Part shown: piece by piece, positions 12,576 to 24,500 of the stretch
Layout: the number at the start of each line of letters is the position of its first letter
Position numbering within the stretch: position 1 is the stretch's first letter
Assembly (NCBI RefSeq): GCF_030052815.1
Contig: NC_079493.1
Span: 127,847,894 to 127,911,893, forward strand
From: Hevea brasiliensis
Lineage: Eukaryota > Streptophyta > Magnoliopsida > Malpighiales > Euphorbiaceae
Direction of reading: 5' to 3'
DNA: 64,000 nucleotides
Program-made: the position numbers and the translations under genes
Notes under the pieces: generated by a model
Database searches by the model: none
What the model saw: only the letters and a program-made list of their open reading frames with translations
What the model was told of the DNA's origin: nothing

Positions 12576-14066
12576 TGCTCTATCTCTATAAATGCGAATC
12601 CCAAGAATATAGGTTGCCTCCCCTAAGTCTTTCATGGAGAATGTATTTGACAATTATACCTTTACAGCTGTCAACATACCTATGTCATTACCCATCAACA
12701 AAATGTCATCCACATATAAGACAAGGAATTTGATAGCACTATCACTAACTTTCTTATATACACATAGCTCATCCTCATTTTTTATAAAACTAAATGACTT
12801 AATGGCTTCATGAAAACAGATGTTCCAACTCCTCAAAGCTTGTTTCAACCCATAAATGGATCGCTTTAGCTTGCATACCTTGGAACCATCTTGGGATTCA
12901 AAACCCCTAGGTTGTTCCATCAAAATGTTTTCTTCAATGTATCCATTGAGAAAAGTTGTTTTGACATCCATCTGCCAAATCTCATAATCATAGTATACAG
13001 CTATTGCTAATAGAATACTAATTGATTTAAGCATGGTAACAAGCGAGAAAGTCTCCTCATAGTTGATTTCTTATCTTTGGCGAAACCCTTTCGCTACTAG
13101 CCTTATTTTATAGGTCTCTACCTTTCCGTCAGAACCAATTTTCTTCTTGAAAACCCATTTATTCCCTATAGGTACAATACCTTCAGGTGGGTCAATAAGA
13201 TCCCAAACTTGATTCTTATACATGAAATCAATTTCGGATTTCATAGCATCAATCCATTTTGAAGAGTCTATATCTGATATAGCTTCTTCATAGGTAAGTG
13301 GATCATCTCCATGATCTACTTCTTCAAGAGTAAACAACTCTTGTTCATCTTCATGAAGAAAATCATATCTCACTGGTAGGTGAGATATCTTGGTTGATCT
13401 GCGAGGAGTAACTGTAGATGTTTCATCAATAGGTGTAGGTTGACTAGAAGGATCTATATCCATTTGATCTGTTGGTTGGTCAGAATTCTTCAATTCTAAT
13501 TCTATTTGCCTTCCTTTGCCTCCTTCTTGAACAAACTGTTGTTCAAGAAATGTGGCATCTCTACTTACCACAACCTTTTGTGATGTAGGCAAATAAAAAT
13601 AATATCTAGAGCTTTCTTTTTTATATCAAACAAATCGACCTTTTTCTGATTTGGTTTCTAATTTATCACTGTTCAGCTTTTTGATATAAGCTGGACAACC
13701 CCAAATCTTAACATGCTTAAGACTTGGTTTTCTTCCATGCCATATCTCATAAGGTGTGGAAGATACTGATTTTGATGGAATCCTATTCAGAATATGCAAA
13801 GCTGATTCTAATGCAAATCCCCAAAAGGAGATTGGCATATCAATATAGCTCATCATACTACGTACCATATCTAATAGGGTATGATTTCTCCTTTCAGATA
13901 CACCATTCAGCTGTGGTGTTCCTGGAGGAGTCAGCTGGGAAACAATGCCATACTCTTTCAAGTATTCATCAAATTCAGTACTCAAGTATTCACCTCCATG
14001 ATCTGATTGAAGAGCTTTAATATATTTTCATGTTTGATTTTATACTTCAAATTTAAATTCTTTGAA
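12576..14066 (-). pseudogene. Copia pol, 5' part: integrase C-half and RT (element A)
   Basis: Reading leftward on the minus strand. The integrase core end has SDHGGEY (second catalytic Asp) and GVSERRNHT (catalytic Glu), then the Copia-type PYEIWHGRKPS tail. A linker and RT follow (NKWVFKKKIGSDGK, MDVKTTFLNG, SIYGLKQA, YVDDILLMGND near 12700). Stops and frame changes occur near 13610, 13060 and 12650. The N-terminal integrase, protease and gag are missing because the sequence breaks at 14066 into Athila. It continues at 3427 beyond element B. The lineage within Copia is not assigned. Confidence 0.9.
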
Positions 14067-14188
14067 GCTGGTTTTAATTCAAAATTGTTGGCTTCTACTG
14101 TGGATCTAGTGACACTGGGCTGAAATCCTTGGATAGATGGAGCTCCATAGTCTCTCAAGAGTCTTGGTCTGTCATTATTATTGACCAT
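14067..14188 (-). pseudogene. Athila-like gag N-terminus, truncated
   Basis: The minus-strand start is ATG at 14186-14188, giving about 40 residues typical of the beginning of Athila gag: DRPRLLRDYGAPSIQGFQ, then VEANNFELKPA. Coding similarity ends abruptly at 14067, where Copia integrase begins (SKEFKFEV). The open frame runs on past the junction by chance. The rest of this Athila element is not in the window, so this is a deletion or recombination breakpoint. Confidence 0.8.
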
Positions 14189-14461
14189 GGTTAGAATTTC
14201 AGGATCTTCTTGATCATGCTCTTAATGTTACCTTTCCCTCCTGATGGCTCTCAGAGTTCTGTCTATCTCTGGATCACAGTCCAAAATTTCTTCTTCTGGC
14301 CTTGTTCTGGTCATATACCAGATCGGGCACCTGAGAGAAAAGAAGAGAAATAAAACCAGTAAAATAAAATTAAATAATAAATATAATTGCCTAAATCAGT
14401 TAAATTGCCTATCGCTTGATATTACTAAAGCCAAAATTTCTCAGTAACGGCGCTAAAAACT
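14189..14461 (-). other. Athila-like 5' leader with primer-binding site
   Basis: Between the Athila LTR end (14462) and the gag ATG. At 14440-14455 the minus strand reads AGCGCCGTTACTGAG, a few changes from the TGGCGCCGTTGCC of Athila elements that prime from tRNA-Asp. Nothing else is recognised in this leader. Confidence 0.65.
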
Positions 14462-16073
14462 TGTTTGCTGATTGTTCAACCACCGCAAGTGCACGGATCA
14501 CTAACAAGTAATAAAGTGATGAGTAAAGTATCATTCTCATAAGGAATTTGATTAGTAAGTACCAATCTACACAGTAATTTTGACTGTATAGGCTATCGAA
14601 TACTTAGGGAATGAAGTTTGTTAACCTTAAACACGGGAATGATAAACTTAAAACGAAATAATTTATTTGAAACAATTCTAGAATTAAGATTTCACACGTG
14701 AATCTTACTAGAGATGTTACCTCGTTTATTTACTGGATTTAGGATCATTTGCCTTGATGGAAATCAGTCCTAAGTTATCCTAAGTCCTCTCTCAAGGCAC
14801 CTAGGGTGTATTCTAATTAACTTAAACCCGACTTTCGTGGCAATCAAATTAATTAAAATCCTTTAAATTCTTTGACCAATTTTGAAATTCCACAAAGGTA
14901 TCAGCCTATGTCTAGGTCAGAATTTCTAGGTTCAAGATCTTGATTTTCTAATATTAATCTTCACCTTTCAGTCCTTCAATTAATATCTACAAACAATACT
15001 AAGTGAGTACCAGCACATAGCATGCATTAAGATCACAAGAAATTAAATTAAGGAATAAATCTCAAACCCAATAAATAAACTTAATGTTTATCCATAACAA
15101 TGATTATAAGCATTACTCTCCCAATTCCAGAATATGAAAACTACTCACTCATGGTGAGTTCAGCAAACATCATGATGAAAAGGTAAAGACAGTAAAAAGA
15201 GAATCATATAGAAGAAATAAAACAATAAAAATCCGTTTAAGGAGATGGAACAAAGGAACCGAAGAGAGTTTGCAGCATTGATCTTGTGGAGCTTTAATTG
15301 GAAAACTCCTCTTGATACTGATATTCTTCTCCTTAAGATGGCCGAGAGAGTCTGCACGCAGTTTCTTTAAAACTCCTCAAAAGTGTTGTCAAAAAGATCC
15401 CCCCTTTCTTTCTTTGGATGTTTTCTCTTTCTATTTATAATAGCTGCTTTAGGGTTAGGTCATTTTGAGTCCCAAAAGCCTTAGGAGTCTGATTTGAATG
15501 TGTAAACAAGAGCGGCAATTTGGGTTTGAAAACTGGCTGTCGTATGGTACACGGTCCGTGTGTCACTACACGACCCAGGGCATTGTAACTTACTGGAGTG
15601 GAATTGTAGAGTCTTGCATTGGCACAGATACTTACATGGGTCTACGCTGGCTACATGGGCCTAGTTACACAGGCCATGTACTTTTGTTTTCAGGAAGTTC
15701 TTCAAGCTCGTGCCCAGCAGATACTTACACGGGTCCCTGCAAATTACATGGGTCTAATTACATGACCCGTGTGCTTGTGTTTCTCCATTGGTTCTCTAGC
15801 TTTCTCATGGCAGAGAGTTACACGGGTCTGTGGCTTTGCTTACATGACCCGTGTACTTTGTATCAACAGCAATTTGTAGTCTCTTAATCCCTCCAAGCTT
15901 CTCTTTACACTCCTATACTCTGGGGCTTCACCCAAACACCTGAAATGATGCAGAAAATATGGAATTAAGGGCTTGACAATAGAAATTTCAAAAACTAATG
16001 AAATCAACTACTATGCATGAGATTACTTACCTAAATGCTATGAGATAGTATGCAAATGTGCTTAAAAACATCT
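14462..16073 (-). repeat. Athila-like LTR (inner copy), split by element C
   Basis: The LTR continues on the other side of element C at 24665-24688, where it starts TGATACACTTG; it ends about AAACA at 14462, giving about 1.63 kb in all. A minus-strand TATA box (ATTATAAATAG) lies at 15432-15442. The U3 part holds repeated inverted motifs (15545-15865). Element C sits within it with the duplicated CATCT at 16069-16073 and 24665-24669. Confidence 0.8.
15545..15865. repeat. Imperfect repeats with inverted ACACGGGTC / GACCCGTGT motifs in Athila LTR
   Basis: Four or so units of about 65-70 bp, each opening with a TACACGGGTC or TACATGGGTC block and closing with its inverted partner (for example ATGACCCGTGTA at 15842-15853), so each unit can fold as a long-looped hairpin. 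Similar motifs appear in the other Athila LTR piece near 24689-24700. The function is unknown; in U3 they could be regulatory (inference). Confidence 0.6.
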
Positions 16074-16272
16074 TGTCACATCCCGACTTAGAGGGCCCCA
16101 GCTCAAGCCCCTTTCTGGGTGGCCATCTTGCCGGCGTACCCCCCTAGAGGCCGGCGGTGCGACTCACAAGGTACTGTCCGCTCTGGTGGAGTTCAATCCC
16201 TTCGCCCTGCAGAGCTAGGATTCGAACCCATATCACCTCACGGATTTGCTTCGCCTCTTACCAATTGAGCAT
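16074..16272 (-). ncRNA. tRNA-like / SINE-like segment with Pol III box motifs
   Basis: On the minus strand it opens with GCTCAATTGGTAAGAGG (A-box-like, about 16254-16271). About 30 bp on comes GGGTTCGAATCC (B box, about 16218-16230), the layout of a tRNA-derived head. The roughly 130-bp GC-rich body matches nothing else here and ends GGGATGTGACA flush with the element terminus. It could be a SINE joined to the LTR, or the LTR of a small TRIM-type element with a Pol III promoter. There is no poly-A tail. Confidence 0.45.
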
Positions 16273-16761
16273 TTTGTAGCAGATTTGTATTTTCTCATAT
16301 GTGTTTGAACTCATGTAATATATTTTGATGGTTATGTAAATAATGAAAGTTATGACTATGAATGCAAGATTTAAGCATGTATTTATTGCTTGTATATGAG
16401 AAATGGATGTTGAGAAATGAAAAGGTTGTTGAAACCTGAAACTGAAAAATTATTGAAACCTTGATATTGAGTTTTGTGATGATATTGAAGTTGAGAATGA
16501 ATGAATTTGTTTATTGGAAGTGTTTCTAACAGGTTCCGAAGAACGGTTTTCTCCATTTTTAGCCGGTACTCCGCCGGATTTTCTTTAAAATTTTCGGAAC
16601 CTTAAATGAATAATACTTTTGATAAATTGCTTAAACAAATTGTATTTCATAAATTATATGCAAAAGTATGATATAAATTAATTGAGGAATATTAGAGTGT
16701 GCCGGTACACCGTGTGGCATTACTTACTCGGGTATACTGTACACGGGTAAGGGGTGTCACA
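16074..16761 (+). repeat. 5' LTR of element C, front replaced
   Basis: 16273-16761 equals the last 489 bp of the 3' LTR (24176-24664) with three differences. The first 199 bp (16074-16272) do not match the 3' LTR start at all, and about 2.6 kb of LTR is missing. Yet the element begins with TGTCACATCCC right after the target duplication. It therefore lacks most of U3 and probably the normal promoter. Confidence 0.85.
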
Positions 16762-16766
16762 TTTAG

Positions 16767-16778
16767 TGGTATCAGAGC
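16767..16778 (+). promoter_or_regulatory. Primer-binding site of element C (initiator tRNA-Met)
   Basis: TGGTATCAGAGC, an exact match to the canonical plant Ty3/Gypsy and Copia initiator-Met PBS, five bases after the LTR end GTGTCACA at 16761. Confidence 0.95.
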
Positions 16779-16888
16779 ACGGTTTAGGCGTTTCTGGGCC
16801 TAGATTGAGTCCATACCATGCATTGCATTTGTAAGAGTTGAGGTGACACTAACGCAGATCTGTTTATTTTTCTTATTTTGAATAGGAT

Positions 16889-18021
16889 ATGGATCCTTCA
16901 TCTCAGAGAGCCGTTGAGGAGGAAGTGGAGAGTCATGCTCCACCTGCAGCAGCTGAGACTGGGGGCATGAGAGAATCTGCTCCGCCAGCTCAAGCAGAGC
17001 CTGCTCAGCCTCCACAGGCCATGTTCCAACAAATGGCCGACTTCTTTAGACAAATGGCTGGGGTAATGCCAAAGACCACCACCACCACCACCACCACCCA
17101 CACAGTAAATCACACCTGGAAAGGTTAAGAAAGTTTGGAGCTGTGGACTTCTATGGCAAGAGAGAAGATGACTCTGTTGCAGCCGAGAATTGGTTGAACA
17201 GAACGGGCAGAGTACTCAAACAACTCCACTGCACTCCAGAGCAAAACCTGGAAGCTGCCATCTCTTTGCTGCAAGATGATGCCTACGAGTGGTGGGACAC
17301 GGTGTCTAGTGAAGTGCAGCCAGAAGCTGTAACTTGGGACTTCTTTCTTTCAGAATTTAAGAAGAAATATGTGGGTACTGTATATCTGGAAGAGAGAAGA
17401 AGAGAGTTTATTAACCTGAGGCAGAGACAGTTGTCAGTGGCTGAGTATGAGAAGGAATTTGTAAGATTGAGCCGCTATGGAAGGGAGATAGTCCCAAATG
17501 AAGCTGAAAGATGCAAGAGATTTGAAGAGGGACTAAATGACAACATCAAGATCCAGCTCACTGCCTTGGGAATCACAGAATTTACCAAGTTAGTGGAAGC
17601 TGCCATAAAGGTTGAAAAAGTGAGAATCAGTGAGCAAACCAGAAGAGAGAGACAGCAGAAGAGGGGACCGGGTCAGTCTAGTTCAGCCCCTGCATTTGGG
17701 AAGAAGTTCAAGGGTCCTCCTGCACAGAGTTCGGGTCAACCACAGGGTCAGGGTCAGTCTCAGGGGCCCAGGCCACAGTTCACCCCTAGGAGAGGTCAGT
17801 CCACACCATCGCGGGCGCCTCCAGGATGGGGTTCGAGGACCAGCCCCAACATCTTCTCGCATGTCCGCATTGCACGAAGTGGCACAAGGGGGAATGTTGA
17901 GAGTAATCGTGCTCGCTTGCGGTGTGGGTCAACCGAGCATCGGTTGAAGAAGCGCTTCACGCAGAACTATTACACCGCTTCAACACAAGCGCATGCACCG
18001 CTCTGCACCACCAAGGGGTAG
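16889..18021 (+). pseudogene. gag of element C (capsid domain), broken
   Basis: ATG at 16889 opens an N-terminal segment rich in Ala/Pro/Gln (FQQMADFFRQMAGV). A run of ACC triplets (poly-Thr, about 17079-17097) leads to a stop at 17126-17128. The capsid domain (retrotransposon gag family) resumes one frame over from 17143: AENWLNRTGRVLKQL, DDAYEWWDTV, FKKKYVG, RRREFINLRQ, RFEEGLN. A Gln/Gly/Pro-rich linker follows. The CCHC knuckle that should come after it is shifted out of frame near 17850. The triplet run is a likely slippage site for the first frameshift. Confidence 0.85.
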
Positions 18022-21000
18022 AAGGTCCGTAAACTAAGCCGTGGGACCATCTCAAAGGCACAGATCCGAGCGGCCAGAGAGGCGGATAATGTACCACCTG
18101 CCAGAAATTATGCCTTGAGAGCTCAGGAGGAGCAAGATGCCCCGGACGTCATCAGGGGTACGTTCTCCATCTACACTCCACATGTGCATGCATTGGTGGA
18201 ACCAGGATCCACTCATTCATACATCTGCATCAATCTACCCGTAGAAAGGGGGATCTGGTAGGGAGAGTGACCAAGACATTCGGTCACTAATCCATTAGGC
18301 CACAAAGGTGGTAGTGAACAAAGTATACAAGGGTTGCCCGTTAAGGATTCAGGGTATGAATTCTTGGCGCACTGATTGAGTTGCCTTTCCATGAGTTTGA
18401 CGTGATTTTGGGAATGGACTGGTTGTCACGTCATTAGGCAATAGTTGATTGCAAATTGAAGAGAATTTCTCTAAAAACTTCAGAGGGTAATGAGGTCACA
18501 GTTGTGGGGGCAAGGACAGATTTCTTGTCCAATGTCATCTCAGCTACAGTTGCAAGAAGAATGATGAGAAAAGGTCGTGAAGCCTACCTAGCTCATGTGG
18601 TGGATACTAGGCGTGCTAAGCCAAACCTCGAGTGACATACCCACAGTGAGAGACTTCCAGGTATTTCTGAAGAGTTACCCGGTTTGCCACCGTAAAGGGA
18701 AGTTGAATTTGCTATTGAGACATCGCTGGCACAAAGACCCATTTCCATTGCTCCTTATAGGATGGCACCCATCGAATTGAGGGAGTTGAAAACTTCGGTT
18801 GCAAGAGTTGCTTGATAAGGGGTTCATACGCCTGGTGTCACCATGGGGAGCTCTAGTGCTTTGTGAAAAAGAAGGATGGGACTTTGAGACTATGCATCGA
18901 CACGGCAGCTTGAATAAAGTGACTGTGAAGAATAAATATTCGTTGCCTAGAATTGATGATCTGTTTGATCAGTTGAAGGGAGCAGGAGTATTTTCCAAGA
19001 TTGATCTTAGATCAGGGTATCATCAGCTGAGGGTGAAGGATGCAGATGTGCTAAAGACTGTATTCAGGACCCGGTATGGGCATTATGAGTTTCTGGTGAT
19101 GCCCTTTGGCTTAACAAATGCACCAATGCATTCATGGACCTTATGAACCGTATCTTTCATCCACACTTAGATCGGTTCGTAGTGGTCTTTATTGATGACA
19201 TTTTGGTGTATTCCAAGACCAGGGAAGAACATGATGAGCATTTGAGGATTGTTCTGCAAACCCTGAAAGAAAAGAAGCTGTATGCTAAGTTGTCCAAGTG
19301 TGACTTCTGGTTGGACGAGATTGCATTCCTTGGACACATAGTGTCAGCTGATGGGATTAGGGTGGATCCCAAGAAAATAGAGGCAGTGATGGAATGGAAG
19401 CCTCCCAGGAATACAACTGAGGTCAGAAGTTTCTTGGGGCTAGCTGGGTATTACAGGAGATTTGTGAAGGATTTTCCTAATAGCTACTCCAATGACTAAA
19501 CTGTACACAAGAATGTCGATTTGTTGGAATGACAAGTGTCGGACCAGTTTGAGAAGTTGAAGGCTATGTTGACAGAGGCACCGGTGTGCTACACAGATGT
19601 CAGGGAAGGACTTTGTGGTCTACAGTGATGCCTCTCATAATGGGTTAGGGTGTGTATTGATGCAAGAGGGGAAAGTGATCGCCTATGCTTCCAGACAGCT
19701 AAGGCCACATGAGCAGAACTACCCTACCCATGATCTAGAGCTTGCAGCAATTATCTTTGCACTGAAGATATGGAGGCACTACTTGTATGGGGAAAAGTGC
19801 TACATTTACACAGACCACAAGAGCTTGAAATATTTGCTAACCTGAAGGAGCTCAACCTTAAGCGAGGCGATGGATTGAGTTCTGAAGGATTATGACTGTG
19901 TAATTGACTACCATCACGGGAAGGCAAATGTAGTTGCAGATGCTTTGAGCAGAAAGTCCATCACAGCTTTGAGATCATTGAATGCCCGTCTATCCTTGGT
20001 TCGAGATGGAGCTATTTTGGCTGAGTTGCAAGTGAGGCCAAACCTGCTACAGCAGATTTTAGATGGGCAAAAGGCAGATGAAAAGTTAATGGCTATTATG
20101 AGCAAGATCTCAGAGGGAAAAGCAACTGACTATGGGGTGAAAGCAGATGGGTGTCTGTACTACAAAGAAAGACTGTGTGTACCAAATGATGGGGAATTGA
20201 AAGCTAGTATTCTAAGAGAGGCACACACCAGTGTATATGCTATGCACCTGGAAGTACAAAGATGTATCATGACACGAAGCTTGATATTGGTGGCACAGTA
20301 TGAAGAAGGACATAGTGACTATGTGACTAGATGCTTGACATGTCGACAAGTCAAGCGAGAACATCAAGTTCCATCGGGTTTGCTCTGACCTATACGCAGA
20401 CCTGAATGGAAATGGGATCGGGTCACCATGGATTTTGTAAGTGGTCTACCTCTCACCCGGAAGAAACATGATGCAGCATGGGTGATAGTTGATAGATTGA
20501 CGAAGTCGACACTTCTGCCGATTAGGGGTGACTACTCACCTGGAGAAGTTAGCGAGTGTATATCGGTGAGATAGTTAGATGCATGGAATTCCACTTTCCA
20601 TCATATCTGACCGAGACCCAAGGTTTACATCGAGATTCTGGAAGAAGTTGCATGAATCCTTGGGTACACAACTCCATTTCAGCACAGCTTTCCATCCTCA
20701 GACGGATGGGCAATCAGAAAGAGTAATCCACGTAAACAATTGAAACCCATGAAATTGATACAAATATAGAAGAAATGATAATAATAACATGAAATATTTG
20801 TCGAGTCCTTGAGGATATCTTGAGGAGTTGTGTCATTGAGTTTGAGGAAGTTGGGATAGATACACTTTGGCAGAGTTTGCATACAACAATAGCTCCCATG
20901 CTAGCATTCAAATGGCCCCATATGAATCACTGTTTGGGAGTAAATGTAGAACTCCAGTGTCTTTGGGACTGAATTGGCGAACAAACCGGTAGGGCGGATC

Positions 21001-21502
21001 TAGTGAAACAGTGAGGAGAAGGTGAAACAAATCAAAGCCAACTTGAAGGTTGCCTCGAATGACAGAAATCTTATGCCGACGAAGAGGAAAGAAATAGAAT
21101 ATGGGGTTGGCTACAAAGTGTTCCTCAAGTTGTCACCATGGAAGAAGGTAGAGAGTTTTTGACGGAAAGGTAAGTTAAGCCCTAGGTTCATTTGCCCATA
21201 TGAAGTCATTTAACGTGTGGGTCCGATGGCCTATAGGCTAGCTTTACCACGGAGTGGACAAGATCCACAATGTGTTCCACGTATCCATGCTCGGAAGATA
21301 CCGCTCATATCCTTCACATGTCATCTCCAGAGAAGAAATTGAAATACAACCGGTTTTGACATATGAAGAAGAACCTCTACGGATCTTGACTCGGGAAGTG
21401 AAAGAGTTGAGAAACAAGCAGATTCCATTGGTGAAAGTGCTTTGGAGGCACCACAACACCGAGGAGGCAACTTGGGAAAGTGAAGAGACGATGAGGCAAT
21501 AG
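18022..21502 (+). pseudogene. pol of element C: protease, RT, RNase H, integrase, chromodomain
   Basis: Protease: the active site reads VEPGSTHSY (about 18195-18222), Glu where Asp is required. RT (18799-19499): [45 protein letters not shown] (FIDD at 19188-19199), then KFLG-type connection. RNase H (19597-19845): [20 protein letters not shown]. Integrase (about 20150-21250): Cys pair CLTCRQVK and WDRVTMDFVSGL with the first Asp; later parts are out of frame. Chromodomain at 21254-21502 (VKVLWRHH, EATWESEE). Frameshifts lie at about 19130, 19500, 19845 and 20385. Most CG-to-TG type changes suggest methylation decay. Confidence 0.88.
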
Positions 21503-21550
21503 TTCCCTCAACTGTTTGCATCAGGTAAATTTCGAGGATGAAATTTAAAT

Positions 21551-21564
21551 TAGAGGGGAAGAGT
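21551..21564 (+). promoter_or_regulatory. Polypurine tract of element C
   Basis: Purine-rich TAGAGGGGAAGAGT directly before the LTR start TGTAACACCC at 21565, and downstream of the TTTCGAGGATGAAAT block usual before chromovirus 3' LTRs. Confidence 0.85.
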
Positions 21565-24500
21565 TGTAACACCCTCCCGGTAATCATTCCGTACATTCTA
21601 CTGTTCCGGTGACCGGTGTCGGTCCGGACAGCTAGAACGTCCGGAAAAATATTTAAACTAAAGTCAGGAACCATAATTAACTCAAATATTAATAAGAAAC
21701 ACTTAGTAAAAATTTTAGAAATAAAATACAACCAAGCAAAGCAGTAGGTGCCCAAGCGATGGGTAGCAGGAGGAAGTTCGGTTCTATAACGAGGAGCCCT
21801 AGACCCGGGGGAAAAATTATAAAATAATTTTTCCCCCTCCAGAGAAGGGTAATTGAGGTTCCCATGGCATTAGAATGCCAAGAAAATACCTAGAAAAATT
21901 TTTCAATCGGTACAGACGATTTTGACCCGTTAAGCCAAACGGAGGGCATTTTGGTCATTTCGCCTTCCGAGGTGATTTTTGGCCGACTTGCCCAGTTGAG
22001 TAAATAATTAATATGACATAAAATATGAAGAAATATTGCTAGAAATTAAATTGAACTTGAGTAGTGGAGGAAAGAAAAGAAATTGAGGAAAAAAGGCTAT
22101 TTATGACATCATGGGATGTCATTTATAATTTTCAACCAATCACCATTAATCTACCATTTGACTAAACAAATAAAAGACATAAATAAAGACTAAAGAAGAC
22201 CAAAATTCCAGCAGCCACCACTCCCACAAAAGCTACCCGTAGCTCTAAAAACTCCATAGCCAAACCTCCATTTTCTTCATTTTCAAGCTCTCAAACCTCT
22301 CAAACCTCACCCCAAAACCCTAAGTCATCTTCACTAAAATTAATCTACACACCTTAAACAATCTTTTGGCAGCCAAGAAGAAGAAAGAAAGTGAAGCTTT
22401 CTCAAGCTTGGATTGGCATACAACCAGGTTAGTGCATATATGTAGTTAAAATTCCTTAATCCCATGATTTAAGCTTGAAATGGATGAGAAATTGTAATTT
22501 AAATGAGCAAAAACTCATGTGTATGAAACATGAGTTTCGGCCCTAGCTATGGGATAGGAGGGAATGTTTTGATGAGCTTGAAGTGAGCTAGAATCATGTT
22601 AGAAGTTTATAAACACAAGCATAATGAATTAAAAGCTAACTAAAGTAAATTGTATAAAACATGGAATTGAATTAGGGTTTAGGAAAGGTGAAAATTGATT
22701 TGGCTTATGAAATTATTAGAGGACATATTAATGGTCAATTAGTGACCATTTTAGATGTGTTGACCATAAATGGGACAGAAAAATGAGATTGCAAAGTGAG
22801 GATTGCAGGCTGCCTAGGACAGCAGCATAGGGACTGAAAATTCAGTCCCTTTGCACTGCCATAACTTGGGCAGTGGTAGTCCAATTGGTGTTTGGCCAAT
22901 TGGACATGAAACTAGGCTTATAATGGCACATTTTTGCTGAAGAAACCATGCCCAAAAGACCAAAGCAAAAGGGTCAAAACTCAGCCACAATCCGGATGCC
23001 CTGCACTGAATTCTGCAGAATTTGCCAAATGAACAGTAACTGTTCATTTGGCCATAACTCACTGTAGATTTGGTCAATTAGCCTGAAATTTTTACAGCAA
23101 CAAGTTAAGACATAGACAAACAACTTTCATGAAGGAACCTACCCCAAATTGTGGCCATAACCCATTCAACCAAGTGACTCAAGTTACTGTTCATGCACTG
23201 TAGATATGGTAAATTTCTGCAGAATGCATATCCGGATAGCTTGGGTTTTTGAGCCATATCTGGAGCTACAAAACTCCAAATGGAGTGATTCAAAAAAGGA
23301 AATTCAACTAGACAAAATAAGGAACAACTTTCATGTTTTACATTTCCTCAAATTCCAACAGTAATAGTGTCCAATGGAACAGTGAAGTTGACTCACCAAA
23401 ATTAAAAAATCTGTTTGTGTTGAGTTACACTTTGGAATGGCAAAAACACTTAATGCCAACAAGTTTTAAACACCAAATGTTGTATGTTGGGAGTGCCAAA
23501 GTTGATGTACACATTTTTATTCGACCAATGACGAATAGTAACACCAAAAAAATTGAAATTCACAAATTGACAAATTTAAGAGTTTCAAATGCCCTAGTAT
23601 ACCTAACAAGATTGGTTTGGATAGTTTGGCATGCCAATAGGGTTCAGTTAGCAGTACTGCACATGGAAAAAATGCCATTCTGTGATTTCATGGCTTTTAG
23701 CCATTCTGACTTTGTATTGAGACTTGGCCTTGTGCCGAATATTATTCTGACTTGTTAGGCGTTGCACACCTGGAGATACGTATGTGACCGATGGTGTGAC
23801 GGCGAGGTACTAGGTACCCGTGCGGTTTACCCGTTATCGATCCAGTCATCTAGTGTAGGTTACTTGGGGCAACCAAATGAATAAAAGTGAACAACATAAA
23901 TGAAACAATGAATATATCAATACCAAACAAAGAAAGCATACACATTCTATACACATTTATTTTCTTGCTATTTTCTTTTATTATATTATTGCACCACTAA
24001 GCATTATTGCTTAGCGCGTTGCTTTTGCCACGCGTAGGTACTGGAGATCCCGATCGTGAGCCCAGTAGACCACAAACTGGGTGAGTCCATCTGACAGTTC
24101 TGCTTAGTGTCCGTGTCACCTCACTACCTGCAGTGCATCGGTAGGGCACTAGGTGTCATTTTGTCATTTTGATATTTTGTAGCAGATTTGTATTTTCTCA
24201 TATGTATTTGAACTCATGTAATATATTTTGATGGTTATGTAAATAATGAAAGTTATGACTATGAATGCAAGATTTAAGCATGTATTTATTGCTTGTATAT
24301 GAGAAATGGATGTTGAGAAATGAAAAGGTTGTTGAAACCTGAAACTGAAAAATTGTTGAAACCTTGATATTGAGTTTTGTGATGATATTGAAGTTGAGAA
24401 TGAATGAATTTGTTTATTGGAAGTGTTTCTAACAGGTTCCGAAGAACGGTTTTCTCCATTTTTAGCCGGTACTCCGCCGGATTTTCTTTAAAATTTTCGG

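Noticed and set aside
15498..15887. 129-codon ORF on the + strand
   Set aside because: It runs through the repeated inverted motifs of an Athila LTR, antisense to the element. The repeated peptide-like YTGP pieces are the DNA repeat read as protein.
16218..16271. A functional tRNA gene
   Set aside because: A- and B-box-like motifs are present but there is no complete cloverleaf (no clear anticodon or acceptor stem pairing), so it is tRNA-derived at most.
22814..23758. ORFs of 62-141 codons in the 3' LTR of element C
   Set aside because: No domain-like features, both strands open by chance, and the matching LTR part is absent or broken in related LTRs.
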